From contig CAWGIM010000001.1 of NCBI GenBank assembly GCA_963822615.1, positions 1,221,969 to 1,285,968 of the forward strand: a stretch of 64,000 nt of DNA, written 5' to 3'. Of the stretch, positions 53,711-64,000 are shown one piece after another. Below the pieces are notes generated by a model. It saw only the letters and a list, made by a program, of their open reading frames with translations, did not search any database and was not told where the DNA came from. Each line of letters begins with the position of its first letter. Within the stretch, counting starts at the first letter, position 1. Position numbers and translations under genes: made by a program. The stretch comes from Trebonia sp963822615 (lineage in GTDB: Bacteria; Actinomycetota; Actinomycetes; Streptosporangiales; Streptosporangiaceae).

Positions 53711-54995
53711 CTACTTGACGGTCTGAGTAGGCGTCAGCGTCTCCTTGAAAACCAGGTTGCCGTTCTTGTCGGCCGAGTAGAGGCCGTAAGACTTCAACGT
53801 GGTGTCACCGTTGGCGTCGAACCCGTAGGTGCCGATCACCGAGTTGCGGCTCTTGATGGCGAACAGGGCCTTGAGCACGTCGGCCTTGTTGTTGCCGTTG
53901 GCCCCGAGGGACGCGATGGTGTCGAGGCCGAGCTTCATGATCTCGTAACCGTAGATCGCGTACGGGTCAGGGTCAGCCGTGCCGTACTTGGCCTTGTAGG
54001 CGGCCAGGAACTGCTTGCCGCCCGGGTAGGCCTGCAGGTCCAGGGTGGCGACGGTGCACTCGAGCAGCGGGTCGATCGAGGCCGGGCACCCCACCTTGCG
54101 ACGCCTGAGTCCAGGCCGAGCTGCACATGCCGTCCGGGCCGAAGATCTTGGCCGTCGGCAGGGCCGCGTTGACGTCCTTGGTGATCTGGACGCCGCCGTT
54201 GGACACGATCCCGGCGAACAGGAAGCAGTCAGCGCCCTCCGCCTTGATCGTCTGCGCGTAAGTGCGGTAGTTGCTGGCGGTCGGGTCGATGCCGGTGTTG
54301 CTGACCACGTTGACGCCGTACATGCCCTTCTCCAGCTCGATGAGCTGGGCCAGGCCCGCGCCGTAGGCTTCCTTGTCGTTCGCCACCGCGAGCTTGGTGC
54401 AGCCCGCCTGCTTCGCCGCCAGCAGGTCAGCGGCGCCCTGGATCGAGTCGATCGGCACGATCCGCAGGTAGGTGCGCTTGCCGGTCGGGTAGTACTTCTG
54501 CGGCTCGCCCGGCGCGCTGCCCGGCAGGTTGGTGGTAAGCCCCACGTAGGTGTTGGCCGGGGAGACCTGCGGGATGCCGCCCTGGTTGAGGATCGGGATC
54601 GAGACCTCGCTGGCGCCCGAGTTGAACTCGCCGATGTAGTAGACGGCGTTAGGGTCGCCGGCCACCTTGCGGGCGTTGGCCGCGGTCTGCGCGGGGTCCC
54701 ACTTGCCGGCCGCGGCGGTCGAGTCGTCGAGCACGGTGTAGTTCACCGTGAACTTGCCGGCCTTGCCGCCGGCCTCGGCCAGCGCCAGCTTGATGCCGTT
54801 GACGAGGGGGATGGTCTGCGCGTTGGACGACCCCTGCATCGGCAGGCTGGAGTAGATGTCGACCGTGCTCCCCGACGCCGACCCGCTGCCGGTGGAACCG
54901 CTCGCGGAAGACGAGGGGCTGCTCGAGCAGCCAGCCGCCGTGATCGCCGCGATCGCCATCGCGGCGATCGCGGGCGTCAGCCTTCTTACTTTCAA
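53711..54995 (-). CDS. livK: LivK-like substrate-binding lipoprotein, frameshift in sequence
   Basis: TTG start at 54995 with GAGAGGA 9 bases upstream. Signal peptide with lipobox ITAAGC, a Ser-rich linker and a type 1 periplasmic-binding domain (YYIGEFNSGASEVSIPILNQ; LAVANDKEAYGAGLAQLIEL). The frame changes near 54089-54092, where a run of four G (minus strand) has one base too many; with three G the protein reads GGCPASIDPLLECTVATLDL on to the stop, giving 428 codons. The intact operon around it suggests a sequencing error or a very recent lesion. It captures the ligand, probably branched-chain amino acids or a related compound, for LivHMGF. Confidence 0.85.
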
Positions 54996-55426
54996 AGTCT
55001 GTATCCTCTCGTTGACTGGCGTATCCGCCTGTCGGGCCCGGAAATACCCCGCGATCCGGGATCATTAAGTAGACGCATGGGGCGCGGCGATTACCGCGGC
55101 GCCGGCCCATCATCGGGCCGCCAAACCGCACGCCGGCGAGTTCCCCGTGACCTCCAGGGCGCAGCTCCGGCCGCTGCTGACGAAATACCCGACATGGCCG
55201 GAAGGCTAGCTCACTCAGCCATTCCTGAGGCGGCGTTCAGTTGGGCAGTGATTCAAGTGTTATTCAGGGAGGGTACAAACGACACTTTTGACCCAAAAAA
55301 GCGATTGGCTGCATATTCGATAAACTTCGGCGTGTCCTGCTTGTAACAGCGAAAAGGCAGGCGCCAGCCGAGCGTTAAATTCATATTAATTTCCAGTCAC
55401 TGGCGGGACCTGCGTGCTTGCCCGCC
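54996..55426. other. Intergenic region, 431 bp
   Basis: Separates the livK start from the 3' end of the ABC-F gene. The part near livK should hold the liv promoter; an AT-rich segment lies at 55250-55330 and again at 55373-55398. A weak GGCGGG/CCCGCC stem at 55404-55428 may serve the ABC-F 3' end. No RNA gene or supported ORF was recognised. Confidence 0.5.
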
Positions 55427-57079
<1,653 letters not shown>

Positions 57080-57089
57080 CCGAACAAAT

Positions 57090-59534
57090 CTATGGCCGCC
57101 GCCGGGCCCCCTGGCCGGGAGGCGGGAAGATCCGGGTCTCGTACCCGGCTCCGGCGGCGTCCGCTTCGGCCATCCGGTCGTAGGCGGCCAGGGTCAGCTC
57201 CCGGCCGGCGCCCGCCTGGACCGAGTCGATGATGTACTCCGCGTCCTCGCGGCGGTCGATCCCGTACAGCCGGAAGAAGAAGGCGTCCAGCTCCGCTCGC
57301 AGGCTGGCCCGGCGGTCAGGGTCGCCGGCGAACGGGTCCCCCTCGTCGTCTAGGTCCCGGGCGAACGGGCCCAGGTCGGACGCGGTGTACACGAGCTCAA
57401 GCACCCGCGGGACGATGAACGGCAGGTGCGGCTCCAGCATGTCGGGAGTCGGCACCGGTAGCTGCTTCCAGTAAACAGTCCGCATAACGGGGGCGTCGAC
57501 CTTCTGCCGGGCGACGTACTCGAAAACCAGCGAGCTCTGCGCGGCGACCAGGGCCGCCGTGAACGGCGGGACGACGCGCGGCAGCATCAAGGGCAGGGAG
57601 TCGGCCGCCGCCGCCCGCGGCAGGAACACCGGGACGGCTGTCCGGTCGTGCACCGGCGCGCGCCAGGCGCACAGCCATTCCCAGTTCCAGCCGAGTTCCG
57701 CCAGGCGGTCCGCGACCCCGGGGCGCTGCGCGGTCTCGCCGTTACGCTGGACGGTGACCGGGCCGCGCTCGGCGATCCAGTGCCGCGGCGGCGCGACCTG
57801 GTGGTCGAACAGGGCTATCATCGCGGGCTCATAGACCGGCAGCATGCGCTGGCCCTCACGGGTAAAGGTGCTCCCGGCCGGCTCCCAGCCCGCGGCTCGC
57901 AGTTCCGCCTCTCCGCGGAGCAGGCCGGTGTCGGCGGCGGCCCGGGGGAACGCCGTCGCCAGCTTGATCTTCCACCAGTTCCGGCCGGCCTCGGTCTCGT
58001 CCCACAGGACAGGCAAGCGACGGTAGACCGCCGCCACCAGCGCCGCGTCGCGGGCGCCGCGGAAGGCAGGCAGCGCCCCGGTATTCGGGTTGATAAGGGC
58101 GACCTCGTCCGGCGTCAGCGTGAACGACCGGCCCTCGTCAGCCAGTTCCGCCGGGTCGTCCAGCCTGAACGCGAGCCTCGCGGTCCGGCCGCGGGCGGTG
58201 CCCGCGGCCGCCGCCCGGCCGGCCAGGGTGAGCAGGCAGAGCCGGGGGCCGGGGCCGGCGAAGTCATACAGGGACGCCAGTGCGCCGCGCCGCAGCAGGC
58301 CGCCCAGCAGGTGCCTGGCGCCGGGGGCGGCCGCGGTCCCGGGGGCGACGACGCAGCCCGCGCGGCCCTCGGGGGCGAGGATGGCGGTAGCGCGCTCCGC
58401 GAAAAGCAGGTCCGCGCGCAGCGCCGAGGTGCCAGGTTCGGCCAGGCCAGCCGCGCACCCGGGATACGCGCCCGATCTGCTGGCGAACCCGAAGAGGGCG
58501 CCTGCCTCGCGGCGGTCGATCTTCCCCCGTGGCGGGGCGGACAGCACGCAGCTGAAGCCGCCGCGCCCCCGGGTCTCGCCCTCCTCGCCCACCCCGAAGA
58601 CGTCAGGGAACTCCAGGTGCCAGTGGAAGAACTGGTGCTCGGCCCGCAGCCGGCCGATCTCGGCCAGGGTCTCCGGCAAGACCCCCTCGGCCCCGCGCTC
58701 CCGCAGGTCGCGCAGGACCCGGTTGACGATCGGGGGCGGCGCGGCCGGCGTCTTGGCCCACCAGAAGGCCGCGCACCAGGCATCGGCCACCAGGCGCTTC
58801 GCCTCGTCGGCGCGGGCATACCCGCCTAGCTGGCTGAACAGGGTGGGCTGGCCCGGGTCCGGCCTGGCGTTGGCCCGGCGCAGGGAGCGGGCATATCCGC
58901 GGTCGTCACCGTCGGCCGCCCGGAACGCCGCGTCGGGTACGCCGCCCTCGATCAGCTCCGGACTCGCGCCGATCAGGGCATTGCCACGCCTGAGATGACC
59001 GTCGAGGAAGGGCGGCGTCATCCCCGGGACACCGGCCGCGGCCCGCAGCCGGTCCTTCGCCCGCTCCACCGCGTCGCCGCTTACGTCTACGCCGTAAACG
59101 CAGCTTCCCACCACCTCGCGCAGCGCGCGCCGCACCGCGTCCGGCGACTGGCTCCCCTCCCGCGCCTGCGCTACCCGTCGGGCGATCCGGCCTGCCGCCG
59201 CGAGCAGGAGGCTCCCCGAGCCGCAGGCCGGGTCGCACACGGTCACCGCCAGCAGGGCCCGCGCGACCTCGGCGGCCTGCCCGGCCTTCTTCTTCCGCTT
59301 CGCGGCCTGCTCGCCCCGCCGGGCCGCGGCGTCGAGCACCGGCTCCAGGGCGCTGTCGAGCAGGCAGTCCAGCAACGCCGGGGGCAGGCAGCCGGTCACG
59401 GCCTCGGCCGCCGGGGCTGGCGGCTGCGCCAGCCCCGGACCGGAAAGCATCGGGCCGTCCCGCATCATCCGTTCCCCGTCGTCGTACCGGACGCGGAGCG
59501 TGGCCGGGCCACGTTCCCAAACCAGCCATATCAT
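57090..59534 (-). CDS. Eco57I-like N6-adenine methylase family protein, altered motif IV
   Basis: 814 residues. SAM-binding motif I is intact, DPACGSG at 101-107 (VCDPACGSGSLLLAA), and FLDGHLRRGNALIGASPELI and AEHQFFHWHLEFPDVF match the family. At 332-336, where the catalytic NPPW/Y/F motif should stand (VLGNPPW), the sequence reads SAPPR. The segment after it is also poorly conserved. At about 800 residues it is shorter than the usual 1,200-1,600 of restriction-methylase fusions and lacks an N-terminal nuclease part. So methylation is doubtful; it may be a decayed or repurposed member. No Shine-Dalgarno is seen at ATG 59534; an ATG at 59468 is an alternative start. Confidence 0.78.
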   Translation of the reverse strand: MIWLVWERGPATLRVRYDDGERMMRDGPMLSGPGLAQPPAPAAEAVTGCLPPALLDCLLDSALEPVLDAAARRGEQAAKRKKKAGQAAEVARALLAVTVCDPACGSGSLLLAAAGRIARRVAQAREGSQSPDAVRRALREVVGSCVYGVDVSGDAVERAKDRLRAAAGVPGMTPPFLDGHLRRGNALIGASPELIEGGVPDAAFRAADGDDRGYARSLRRANARPDPGQPTLFSQLGGYARADEAKRLVADAWCAAFWWAKTPAAPPPIVNRVLRDLRERGAEGVLPETLAEIGRLRAEHQFFHWHLEFPDVFGVGEEGETRGRGGFSCVLSAPPRGKIDRREAGALFGFASRSGAYPGCAAGLAEPGTSALRADLLFAERATAILAPEGRAGCVVAPGTAAAPGARHLLGGLLRRGALASLYDFAGPGPRLCLLTLAGRAAAAGTARGRTARLAFRLDDPAELADEGRSFTLTPDEVALINPNTGALPAFRGARDAALVAAVYRRLPVLWDETEAGRNWWKIKLATAFPRAAADTGLLRGEAELRAAGWEPAGSTFTREGQRMLPVYEPAMIALFDHQVAPPRHWIAERGPVTVQRNGETAQRPGVADRLAELGWNWEWLCAWRAPVHDRTAVPVFLPRAAAADSLPLMLPRVVPPFTAALVAAQSSLVFEYVARQKVDAPVMRTVYWKQLPVPTPDMLEPHLPFIVPRVLELVYTASDLGPFARDLDDEGDPFAGDPDRRASLRAELDAFFFRLYGIDRREDAEYIIDSVQAGAGRELTLAAYDRMAEADAAGAGYETRIFPPPGQGARRRP

Positions 59535-59549
59535 GCCGGATTTAGTAGT

Positions 59550-59565
59550 CTGCCGGTGACGGCAG
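59550..59565. promoter_or_regulatory. Small inverted repeat in divergent promoter
   Basis: CTGCCG-GTGA-CGGCAG lies in the 64 bases between the methylase-like gene and the divergent propeller gene. Short arms, so it may be chance. Confidence 0.3.
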
Positions 59566-59598
59566 CTTGCCGTTGGCCGGCCGGCAGGAGGAGATCCA

Positions 59599-60696
59599 AT
59601 GGGTGAGTTCGGGTTGTCGCGAGGCCGGGTTGCGCTCCGGTCGGCCGGGCCGATCGCGTTCGGGCCCGCGGGGATCTTGTTCGTGGCCGACAACGCGGCC
59701 GCGACGGTGTTCGCGGTTGATGTCGCCGACCCCGGCCCGGCGGGCGCGGCCGAGCCGTTCGACCTGGCGGACGTCGACTCGCGCGTCGGCTCGTTCCTGG
59801 GCTGCGGGCCGGGCGATATCAGCATCAAGGACATGGCGGTCCACCCGCTGTCGCACAACGTGTACCTGTCGGTTCAGCGCGGCCAGGGCGACGCCGCCCA
59901 GCCGGTGCTGGTGCGGATCAGCCCCGTCGGCGGCTCGGTCGCGGACGTCGCGCTTGATGACGTCCCGTTCGCCGCGACGGTGATCGGCGACGCCCCCGCC
60001 GAGGACGACGACCGGCTGGACACTACCCTTCCGCTCGGCGACGAGGGGGAGGAAATCCAGTTCGCCACGATCAAGATCCGCCTGGTGCGGCAGCCGATCC
60101 GCACCGCGACCGTCACCGACATGGCCTACGCGGACGGGACCCTGCTCATCGCCGGGCTGTCGAACGAGGAGTTCTCCGCCAAGCTGCGGCGCGTCCCGTT
60201 CCCCTTCAGCGCCGGGATCAGCGGCAGCAGCCTGGAGATCTTCCACGTGTCGCACGGAGCGTGGGAGACCGCGGCCCCGATCCGCGCGTTCGTGCCCTAT
60301 GACGGCGGTGCGAGCATCCTGGCCAGCTACACCTGCACCCCGGTGGTGCACTTCGCGCTGGCTGACCTCAGGGACGGCGCGAAGGCCGTCGGCCGGACCG
60401 TGGCCGAGCTCGGCCCGGTGAACCAGCCGCTCGACATGGTGTCGTTCGTGCAGGACGGCGAGGAGTACCTGCTCGTCGCCAACAGCGCCCACGGGCTGGT
60501 GAAGATCGCCTGCCGCGACATCGACCGCCAGTCGCCGCTGACCGAGCCGCAGCAGCCGGTAGGCGTGCCCCGGGAGACCAAGGACCTGCAGGGCATCCGC
60601 CGCCTGGCCAACTTCGGCGACAGCTACGTGCTGGCCCTGCAGTCCGACGACGCGGGCCGTCAGCAGCTGCGCTCGCTGAAGACCGCGTCCCTGTAA
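59599..60696 (+). CDS. Beta-propeller-like hypothetical protein
   Basis: 365 residues, no signal peptide. Repeated strand patterns such as GPIAFGPAGILFVADNAAAT, DISIKDMAVHPLSHNVYLSV and RTATVTDMAYADGTLLIAGL resemble blades of an NHL/WD-type beta-propeller, but no single family is certain. AGGAGGAG directly precedes the ATG, predicting strong translation. Eight bases separate it from the next gene, so the two form an operon. Function unknown; propellers generally bind proteins or ligands. Confidence 0.7.
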   Translation: MGEFGLSRGRVALRSAGPIAFGPAGILFVADNAAATVFAVDVADPGPAGAAEPFDLADVDSRVGSFLGCGPGDISIKDMAVHPLSHNVYLSVQRGQGDAAQPVLVRISPVGGSVADVALDDVPFAATVIGDAPAEDDDRLDTTLPLGDEGEEIQFATIKIRLVRQPIRTATVTDMAYADGTLLIAGLSNEEFSAKLRRVPFPFSAGISGSSLEIFHVSHGAWETAAPIRAFVPYDGGASILASYTCTPVVHFALADLRDGAKAVGRTVAELGPVNQPLDMVSFVQDGEEYLLVANSAHGLVKIACRDIDRQSPLTEPQQPVGVPRETKDLQGIRRLANFGDSYVLALQSDDAGRQQLRSLKTASL

Positions 60697-60704
60697 CCGC
60701 CACC

Positions 60705-61724
60705 GTGACCGAGGCCACTTGGTCGCGCAGCGGCGGCAGCGAGTGCATCCGGCTGGCCGGCGTGCCCGCCGGGGCGGACGTGCGGGTGTTCCCGGGCACG
60801 GTGTTCCCGGGCACGGTGTCCCCGGGGACCGGCGGCTGGCCGCCGATGGCCGGGCGGCTGGACCAGGACGGGCCTGACTGGTGCTTCGTCCCGCGCTTCG
60901 CGTTCCTCGACGGGACCAGCTATACCGTCATGGTCGGGGGGACGCCCGCGGCCGTCCTGGTTCGCGCCCGGCCCGAGCGGCCGGCCGTGACCGAGGTGAC
61001 CGGCATCCGCCCGACGGCGGCCGAGGTGCCGGTCAACCTGCTCCGGCTTTACGTCTGGTTCTCGTCCCCGATGAGCGAGGGCTACGCCGCTGGCCAGGTA
61101 AGGATCGCCGGTGACGACGGCAGCGGCGTCCCCGGTGCCCTGCTGCCGTCCGAGCACGAGCTGTGGGATGCGTCCCGTCGCCGGCTGACCGTGCTGCTTG
61201 ATCCCGCGCGGATCAAGCGCGGCCTGCCCGGCCACCAGCAGGCCGGGTACCCGCTGCGCTCGGGCCAGCCGTTTCGCCTGGTGGTCGGGGACGGGTTCCG
61301 CGACGCGCAGGGCCTGCCGCTCAAGTCTCCGGCGGAGAGGCGGTACGAGGTCGGCGGGGAGGAGCGGCGGCACGTCGATCCCGCGGCCTGGGTGCTGGCG
61401 GTCCCGCCGGCCGGAACGCGCGAGCCGCTGCGGGTCGACTTCGGCCGGCCACTGGACCACGGCCTGCTCGGCCGGTGCCTTCAGGTGCGCGGGCCGGGCC
61501 GCGGGCCGGTTGACGGTACCGCGCGGACCGGCCCCGGTGAGCGGTCCTGGAGCCTCGCGCCCGACCGGGCCTGGGCCGCCGCGGTTCATCACCTCGTCGT
61601 CGATCCCGTCCTTGAGGACCTGGCCGGCAACTCGGTGAGCCGGGTCTTCGACCGTGACCTGAGCCGGCTGGCCGATCAGCCGCGGCCTGCCCGGCCGGTC
61701 AGCATCGCGTTCAGCCCGGCCTGA
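60705..61724 (+). CDS. Ig-like domain-containing hypothetical protein
   Basis: 339 residues from GTG 60705. Segments LLRLYVWFSSPMSEGYA and PVLEDLAGNSVSRVFDRDL follow the bacterial Ig-like (Big_5-type) pattern in which beta domains end in a D-AGN loop. A short DNA repeat encodes FPGTVFPGTVSPGT near the N-terminus. No signal peptide is seen, so the usual cell-surface role of such domains is not supported. Its end overlaps the converging nucleotidyltransferase-like gene by 49 bases. Cotranscribed with the propeller-like protein. Confidence 0.65.
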   Translation: MTEATWSRSGGSECIRLAGVPAGADVRVFPGTVFPGTVSPGTGGWPPMAGRLDQDGPDWCFVPRFAFLDGTSYTVMVGGTPAAVLVRARPERPAVTEVTGIRPTAAEVPVNLLRLYVWFSSPMSEGYAAGQVRIAGDDGSGVPGALLPSEHELWDASRRRLTVLLDPARIKRGLPGHQQAGYPLRSGQPFRLVVGDGFRDAQGLPLKSPAERRYEVGGEERRHVDPAAWVLAVPPAGTREPLRVDFGRPLDHGLLGRCLQVRGPGRGPVDGTARTGPGERSWSLAPDRAWAAAVHHLVVDPVLEDLAGNSVSRVFDRDLSRLADQPRPARPVSIAFSPA

Positions 61725-62221
61725 GACCCGGGTGCCTGCCGGCAGCGGACCGGCGTGGGGCGGAGGAACGACAACGCCGCGATGTCGGGACGGTCTTTAG
61801 GCCGCAGCAGCATCTGCTTGTACGCGAGGACGTCAGCGAGCGGGGCGAACGGCCATCCCTGGATGCGCTCGGCCCGGCCGATCAGGTCATCGGGATCCCA
61901 GTCGTCCGATATCCACTCCTGGGAGAACTGGATCAGCCCGTTCCAGAACAGCGCCATGGGGGCTCCGCTGATGCTGCCGGTACCCGGACGGCCGCACGCG
62001 CGTACCCGCCGCCAGGCCGGCCCGCGGGCCACCACGTCCAGGTCGCGGATGCCGGAACGCAGCCCGTGGGCCAGCAGCGGGCCGCTGCCGAAGATCACGA
62101 AGTCACGCCGGTCGAGGTCGAGCTCGGTCACCAGCAGGGCGAGACGGCGAATGAGCCTGTCGGCTGACAGGACGGGCAACGGCACTGGCCGGCGCATCGG
62201 GCCGGCGCTGGGAGCTCGCAT
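61676..62221 (-). CDS. Nucleotidyltransferase-fold protein (MNT-like)
   Basis: 181 residues. FVIFGSGPLLAHGLRSGIRD followed by LDVV matches the GS-x-D-x-D core of minimal nucleotidyltransferases, and GWPFAPLADVLAYKQMLLRP the following family helix. The ATG at 62221 has GGAGGAG 8 bases upstream, which rules out the longer open frame. Minimal nucleotidyltransferases serve as antitoxins or modify small molecules; no partner HEPN gene is adjacent, so the role is unknown. Confidence 0.75.
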   Translation of the reverse strand: MRAPSAGPMRRPVPLPVLSADRLIRRLALLVTELDLDRRDFVIFGSGPLLAHGLRSGIRDLDVVARGPAWRRVRACGRPGTGSISGAPMALFWNGLIQFSQEWISDDWDPDDLIGRAERIQGWPFAPLADVLAYKQMLLRPKDRPDIAALSFLRPTPVRCRQAPGSQAGLNAMLTGRAGRG

Positions 62222-62266
62222 TCGGTTCTCCTCCGGAGGGTCCCGATGCCGGTCGGTGCATCCGGA

Positions 62267-62307
62267 CCCGCCCGGGTACCCGCCCCGCTGACAGGTACCC
62301 GGGCGGG
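62267..62307. repeat. Inverted repeat upstream of nucleotidyltransferase gene
   Basis: CCCGCCCGGGTACC and its exact complement, 14-base arms around a 13-base spacer, 46 bases upstream of the ATG at 62221. Could be an operator or a leader hairpin of that gene. Confidence 0.6.
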
Positions 62308-62482
62308 CCCTCCCCCCAGCCGTAGCCTGCCCGGTCGAGGGCACCCAGGCGATGGCCGGCGCAAGGTCCGGACAAGGCCGGACAGCTTGCCGGGGGCAAA
62401 GCACGGCGGGCGGAAGATCGCGGTTTCGCATCGATGAAAACAATTGCGTGAACCGCCGGCCGGGGCGCCGCGTCCCGGGAAT

Positions 62483-64000
62483 GTGATTGACGTTGCGGCT
62501 CCCTCTGAACGTCCTGATCCGGACCTGATCCAGACCGCGGCCGACTTCAGCCGCGCCCTGCAGGCGCTTCGTGAGCAGTCGGGGCTGAGAATCCGCGAGG
62601 TCGCGCGGCTGACCGGCGGCCAGCGGTCCACCGTGGGCGGGTACTTCTCCGGCCAGCACCTGCCGCTTGACCGGCAGTTGCTGGCCCGGCTGCTGACGGT
62701 GTGCGGGAAAAGCGACCCGGCCCGGATCGAACGGTGGCAGCAGGCCCTCATCCGGGTACGGCGGCGGCCGAGGCGACCGAGCGAGGCGCCGTACCGGGGC
62801 CTTGCCCGCTACGAGGCGGCCGACGCGGCCTGGTTCTTCGGCCGCGAGGATGTCACCGAGCTGCTCGTCTCCCTCGCGATCGCGCCGTCGGAGCTGCCGC
62901 TGCTGCTCCTCGGGCCCTCAGTAGCGGGAAAGTCGTCGGTGCTGCGGGCCGGGCTCCTCCCCCGGCTGGACCAGCTGGAATGGTCGGTCGCGGTCGTCGA
63001 CCTGTCGGTGACCGGGGTGCCGGACCTTCGCCAGCTCGCGGTGCGACTGGCGGGAGAAACGGCGGGGCGGGAAGCGCCCGCGGCGGCGGGCGGTCAACGG
63101 CGGGCTGTCATCGTCGACCAGTTCGAGGCCGTCTTCACGCTCTGCGATGACGAGACCGAGCGGAACGGGCTCATCGGCGCGCTGTGCGAGCTGGCGCGCA
63201 CCGCGCTGGTCGTACTCGCGCTGCGGGCCGACTTCTACGGCCAGGCGATCGGCTATCCGTCGCTGCGGCAGGCGCTGCAGGCACGGAACGTGGTGCTGGG
63301 GCCGATGACGGCCGGCGAGTGCGCGAGGCAGTGGTCCGGCCCGCTCTCCTGGCCCGGGCCGAAGTGGACGAGGGGCTCGTCGCGCTGCTGCTCGCCGACC
63401 TCGCGCCAGCCGACCGGGGCGGCGACGTGGCCGACGAAGCCGGGAGCGCTGCCGCTGCTGTCCCACGCGATGCTCGCCACCTGGGAACACAGCCGCGGCG
63501 GAACGCTCGGGGTGGTCGACTACCAGGCGAGCGGCGGGATCAGGAACGCAGTGATCCAGACCGCCGAGCAGGCCTACGAAAGCCTGGCCGAGGGCCAGCG
63601 CTGGCTCGCGCGGCACTTGTTCCTCCGGCTGGTCCACGTCGCCGACGGCGTGCCGCCGAGCCGCGCTTCGGTCGCGCTCGGCGACCTGCCCGGCTGGGAC
63701 CAGGCGGGCTCGGCCGAGCCGGTGCTGGCCACGTTCGTCGACGAGCGCATGATCACCGTCGACGCGGACGCCGCGCAGATCACGCACGACGCGCTGCTGA
63801 CCGCCTGGCCGCGGCTGCGGGCCTGGATCGAGGAAAACACCGAGGAACTGCGGGACCGGGGGCGGATCGCCGAAGCGGCGCGGGCGTGGGCGGAGGCCGA
63901 CCGGGAGGAGGACGCGCTGTGGCGCGGCAGCCGCCTGGCGCTGGCGCGCGAATGGGCAGCCGATTCAGGCAAGCGGGCGGACTGTCCGGGCAGGCGCTCT
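62483..64000 (+). CDS. XRE-HTH / nSTAND ATPase, 3' end outside window
   Basis: From GTG 62483 the frame stays open to the window end. Residues about 15-85 form an XRE-like HTH (LREQSGLRIREVARLTGGQR). An nSTAND ATPase follows: LARYEAADAAWFFGRED, Walker A LLGPSVAGKSSVLRAGLLP with K150, Walker B VIVDQFEAVFTLC. Between 63320 and 63439 the frame is locally wrong: one base missing after 63319 and one extra at 63439 turn REAVVRPALLARAEVDEGLV into another reading; the frame then recovers at PGALPLLSHAMLATWEHS. Members of this class often end in WD40 repeats; here that part is outside. The last codons also look shifted. Probably a signal-responsive regulator or defence-type STAND protein. Confidence 0.82.
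   Translation, partial: MIDVAAPSERPDPDLIQTAADFSRALQALREQSGLRIREVARLTGGQRSTVGGYFSGQHLPLDRQLLARLLTVCGKSDPARIERWQQALIRVRRRPRRPSEAPYRGLARYEAADAAWFFGREDVTELLVSLAIAPSELPLLLLGPSVAGKSSVLRAGLLPRLDQLEWSVAVVDLSVTGVPDLRQLAVRLAGETAGREAPAAAGGQRRAVIVDQFEAVFTLCDDETERNGLIGALCELARTALVVLALRADFYGQAIGYPSLRQALQARNVVLGPMTAGECARQWSGPLSWPGPKWTRGSSRCCSPTSRQPTGAATWPTKPGALPLLSHAMLATWEHSRGGTLGVVDYQASGGIRNAVIQTAEQAYESLAEGQRWLARHLFLRLVHVADGVPPSRASVALGDLPGWDQAGSAEPVLATFVDERMITVDADAAQITHDALLTAWPRLRAWIEENTEELRDRGRIAEAARAWAEADREEDALWRGSRLALAREWAADSGKRADCPGRRS

Noticed and set aside
57090..59534. Active restriction-modification methylase
   Set aside because: Motif IV is SAPPR rather than NPPW/Y/F, and no endonuclease part or partner was found.

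Overview
The window is very GC-rich, uses GTG and TTG starts freely, and carries families typical of soil Actinomycetota: DUF222-HNH nuclease, IdeR-type iron box, MEDS/STAS partner switching, Rph rifamycin phosphotransferase, a single-chain acyl-CoA carboxylase, and HTH-STAND regulators. I place it in a filamentous or Streptosporangiales-like actinobacterium; the genus cannot be read from the sequence. No rRNA, tRNA, CRISPR array or transposase was found.

Layout. 1-5320: an ATPase regulator cut by the window edge, then a leftward run of small catabolic enzymes (MBL hydrolase, threonine dehydratase-like enzyme, HAD and alpha/beta hydrolases). 5443-12593: DUF222-HNH protein, an HTH-citrate synthase fusion divergent from a CoA-transferase across a perfect palindrome, and an ArsR regulator divergent from an MFS exporter across another. 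12590-18331: one 1,913-residue biotin-dependent carboxylase. 18777-22523: glycerophosphodiesterase, BtuF-like protein, and a STAS/MEDS-ATPase pair. 23039-27545: paaABCDE (phenylacetyl-CoA epoxidase) with a divergent TetR regulator. 27607-28420: iron box, Bfd and bacterioferritin. 28825-38918: membrane proteins, glutathione peroxidase, antiporter, transporters and a broken LuxR regulator. 38946-46159: hypothetical protein, orphan binding protein, cupin, a one-polypeptide ECF transporter, methyltransferase and AraC regulator. 46184-49520: Rph and a VapBC-type module. 49549-54995: a livKHMGF branched-chain amino acid (or similar substrate) importer with a hairpin after livK and a small membrane protein coupled to livF. 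55427-64000: ABC-F ATPase, an Eco57I-like methylase with an altered catalytic motif, a beta-propeller-like/Ig-like pair, a nucleotidyltransferase-fold protein and an HTH-nSTAND ATPase running off the edge.

Themes. Many divergent promoters hold perfect inverted repeats that read as operators (8788, 11158, 26869, 44658, 49493). Three long perfect palindromes that share outer arms beginning GTGGA lie in otherwise empty intergenic DNA (22750, 22872, 28607). In-frame minisatellites occur inside several unrelated proteins. At least six genes contain one-base indels, which means either sequence errors or active decay, so broken genes should be treated cautiously.
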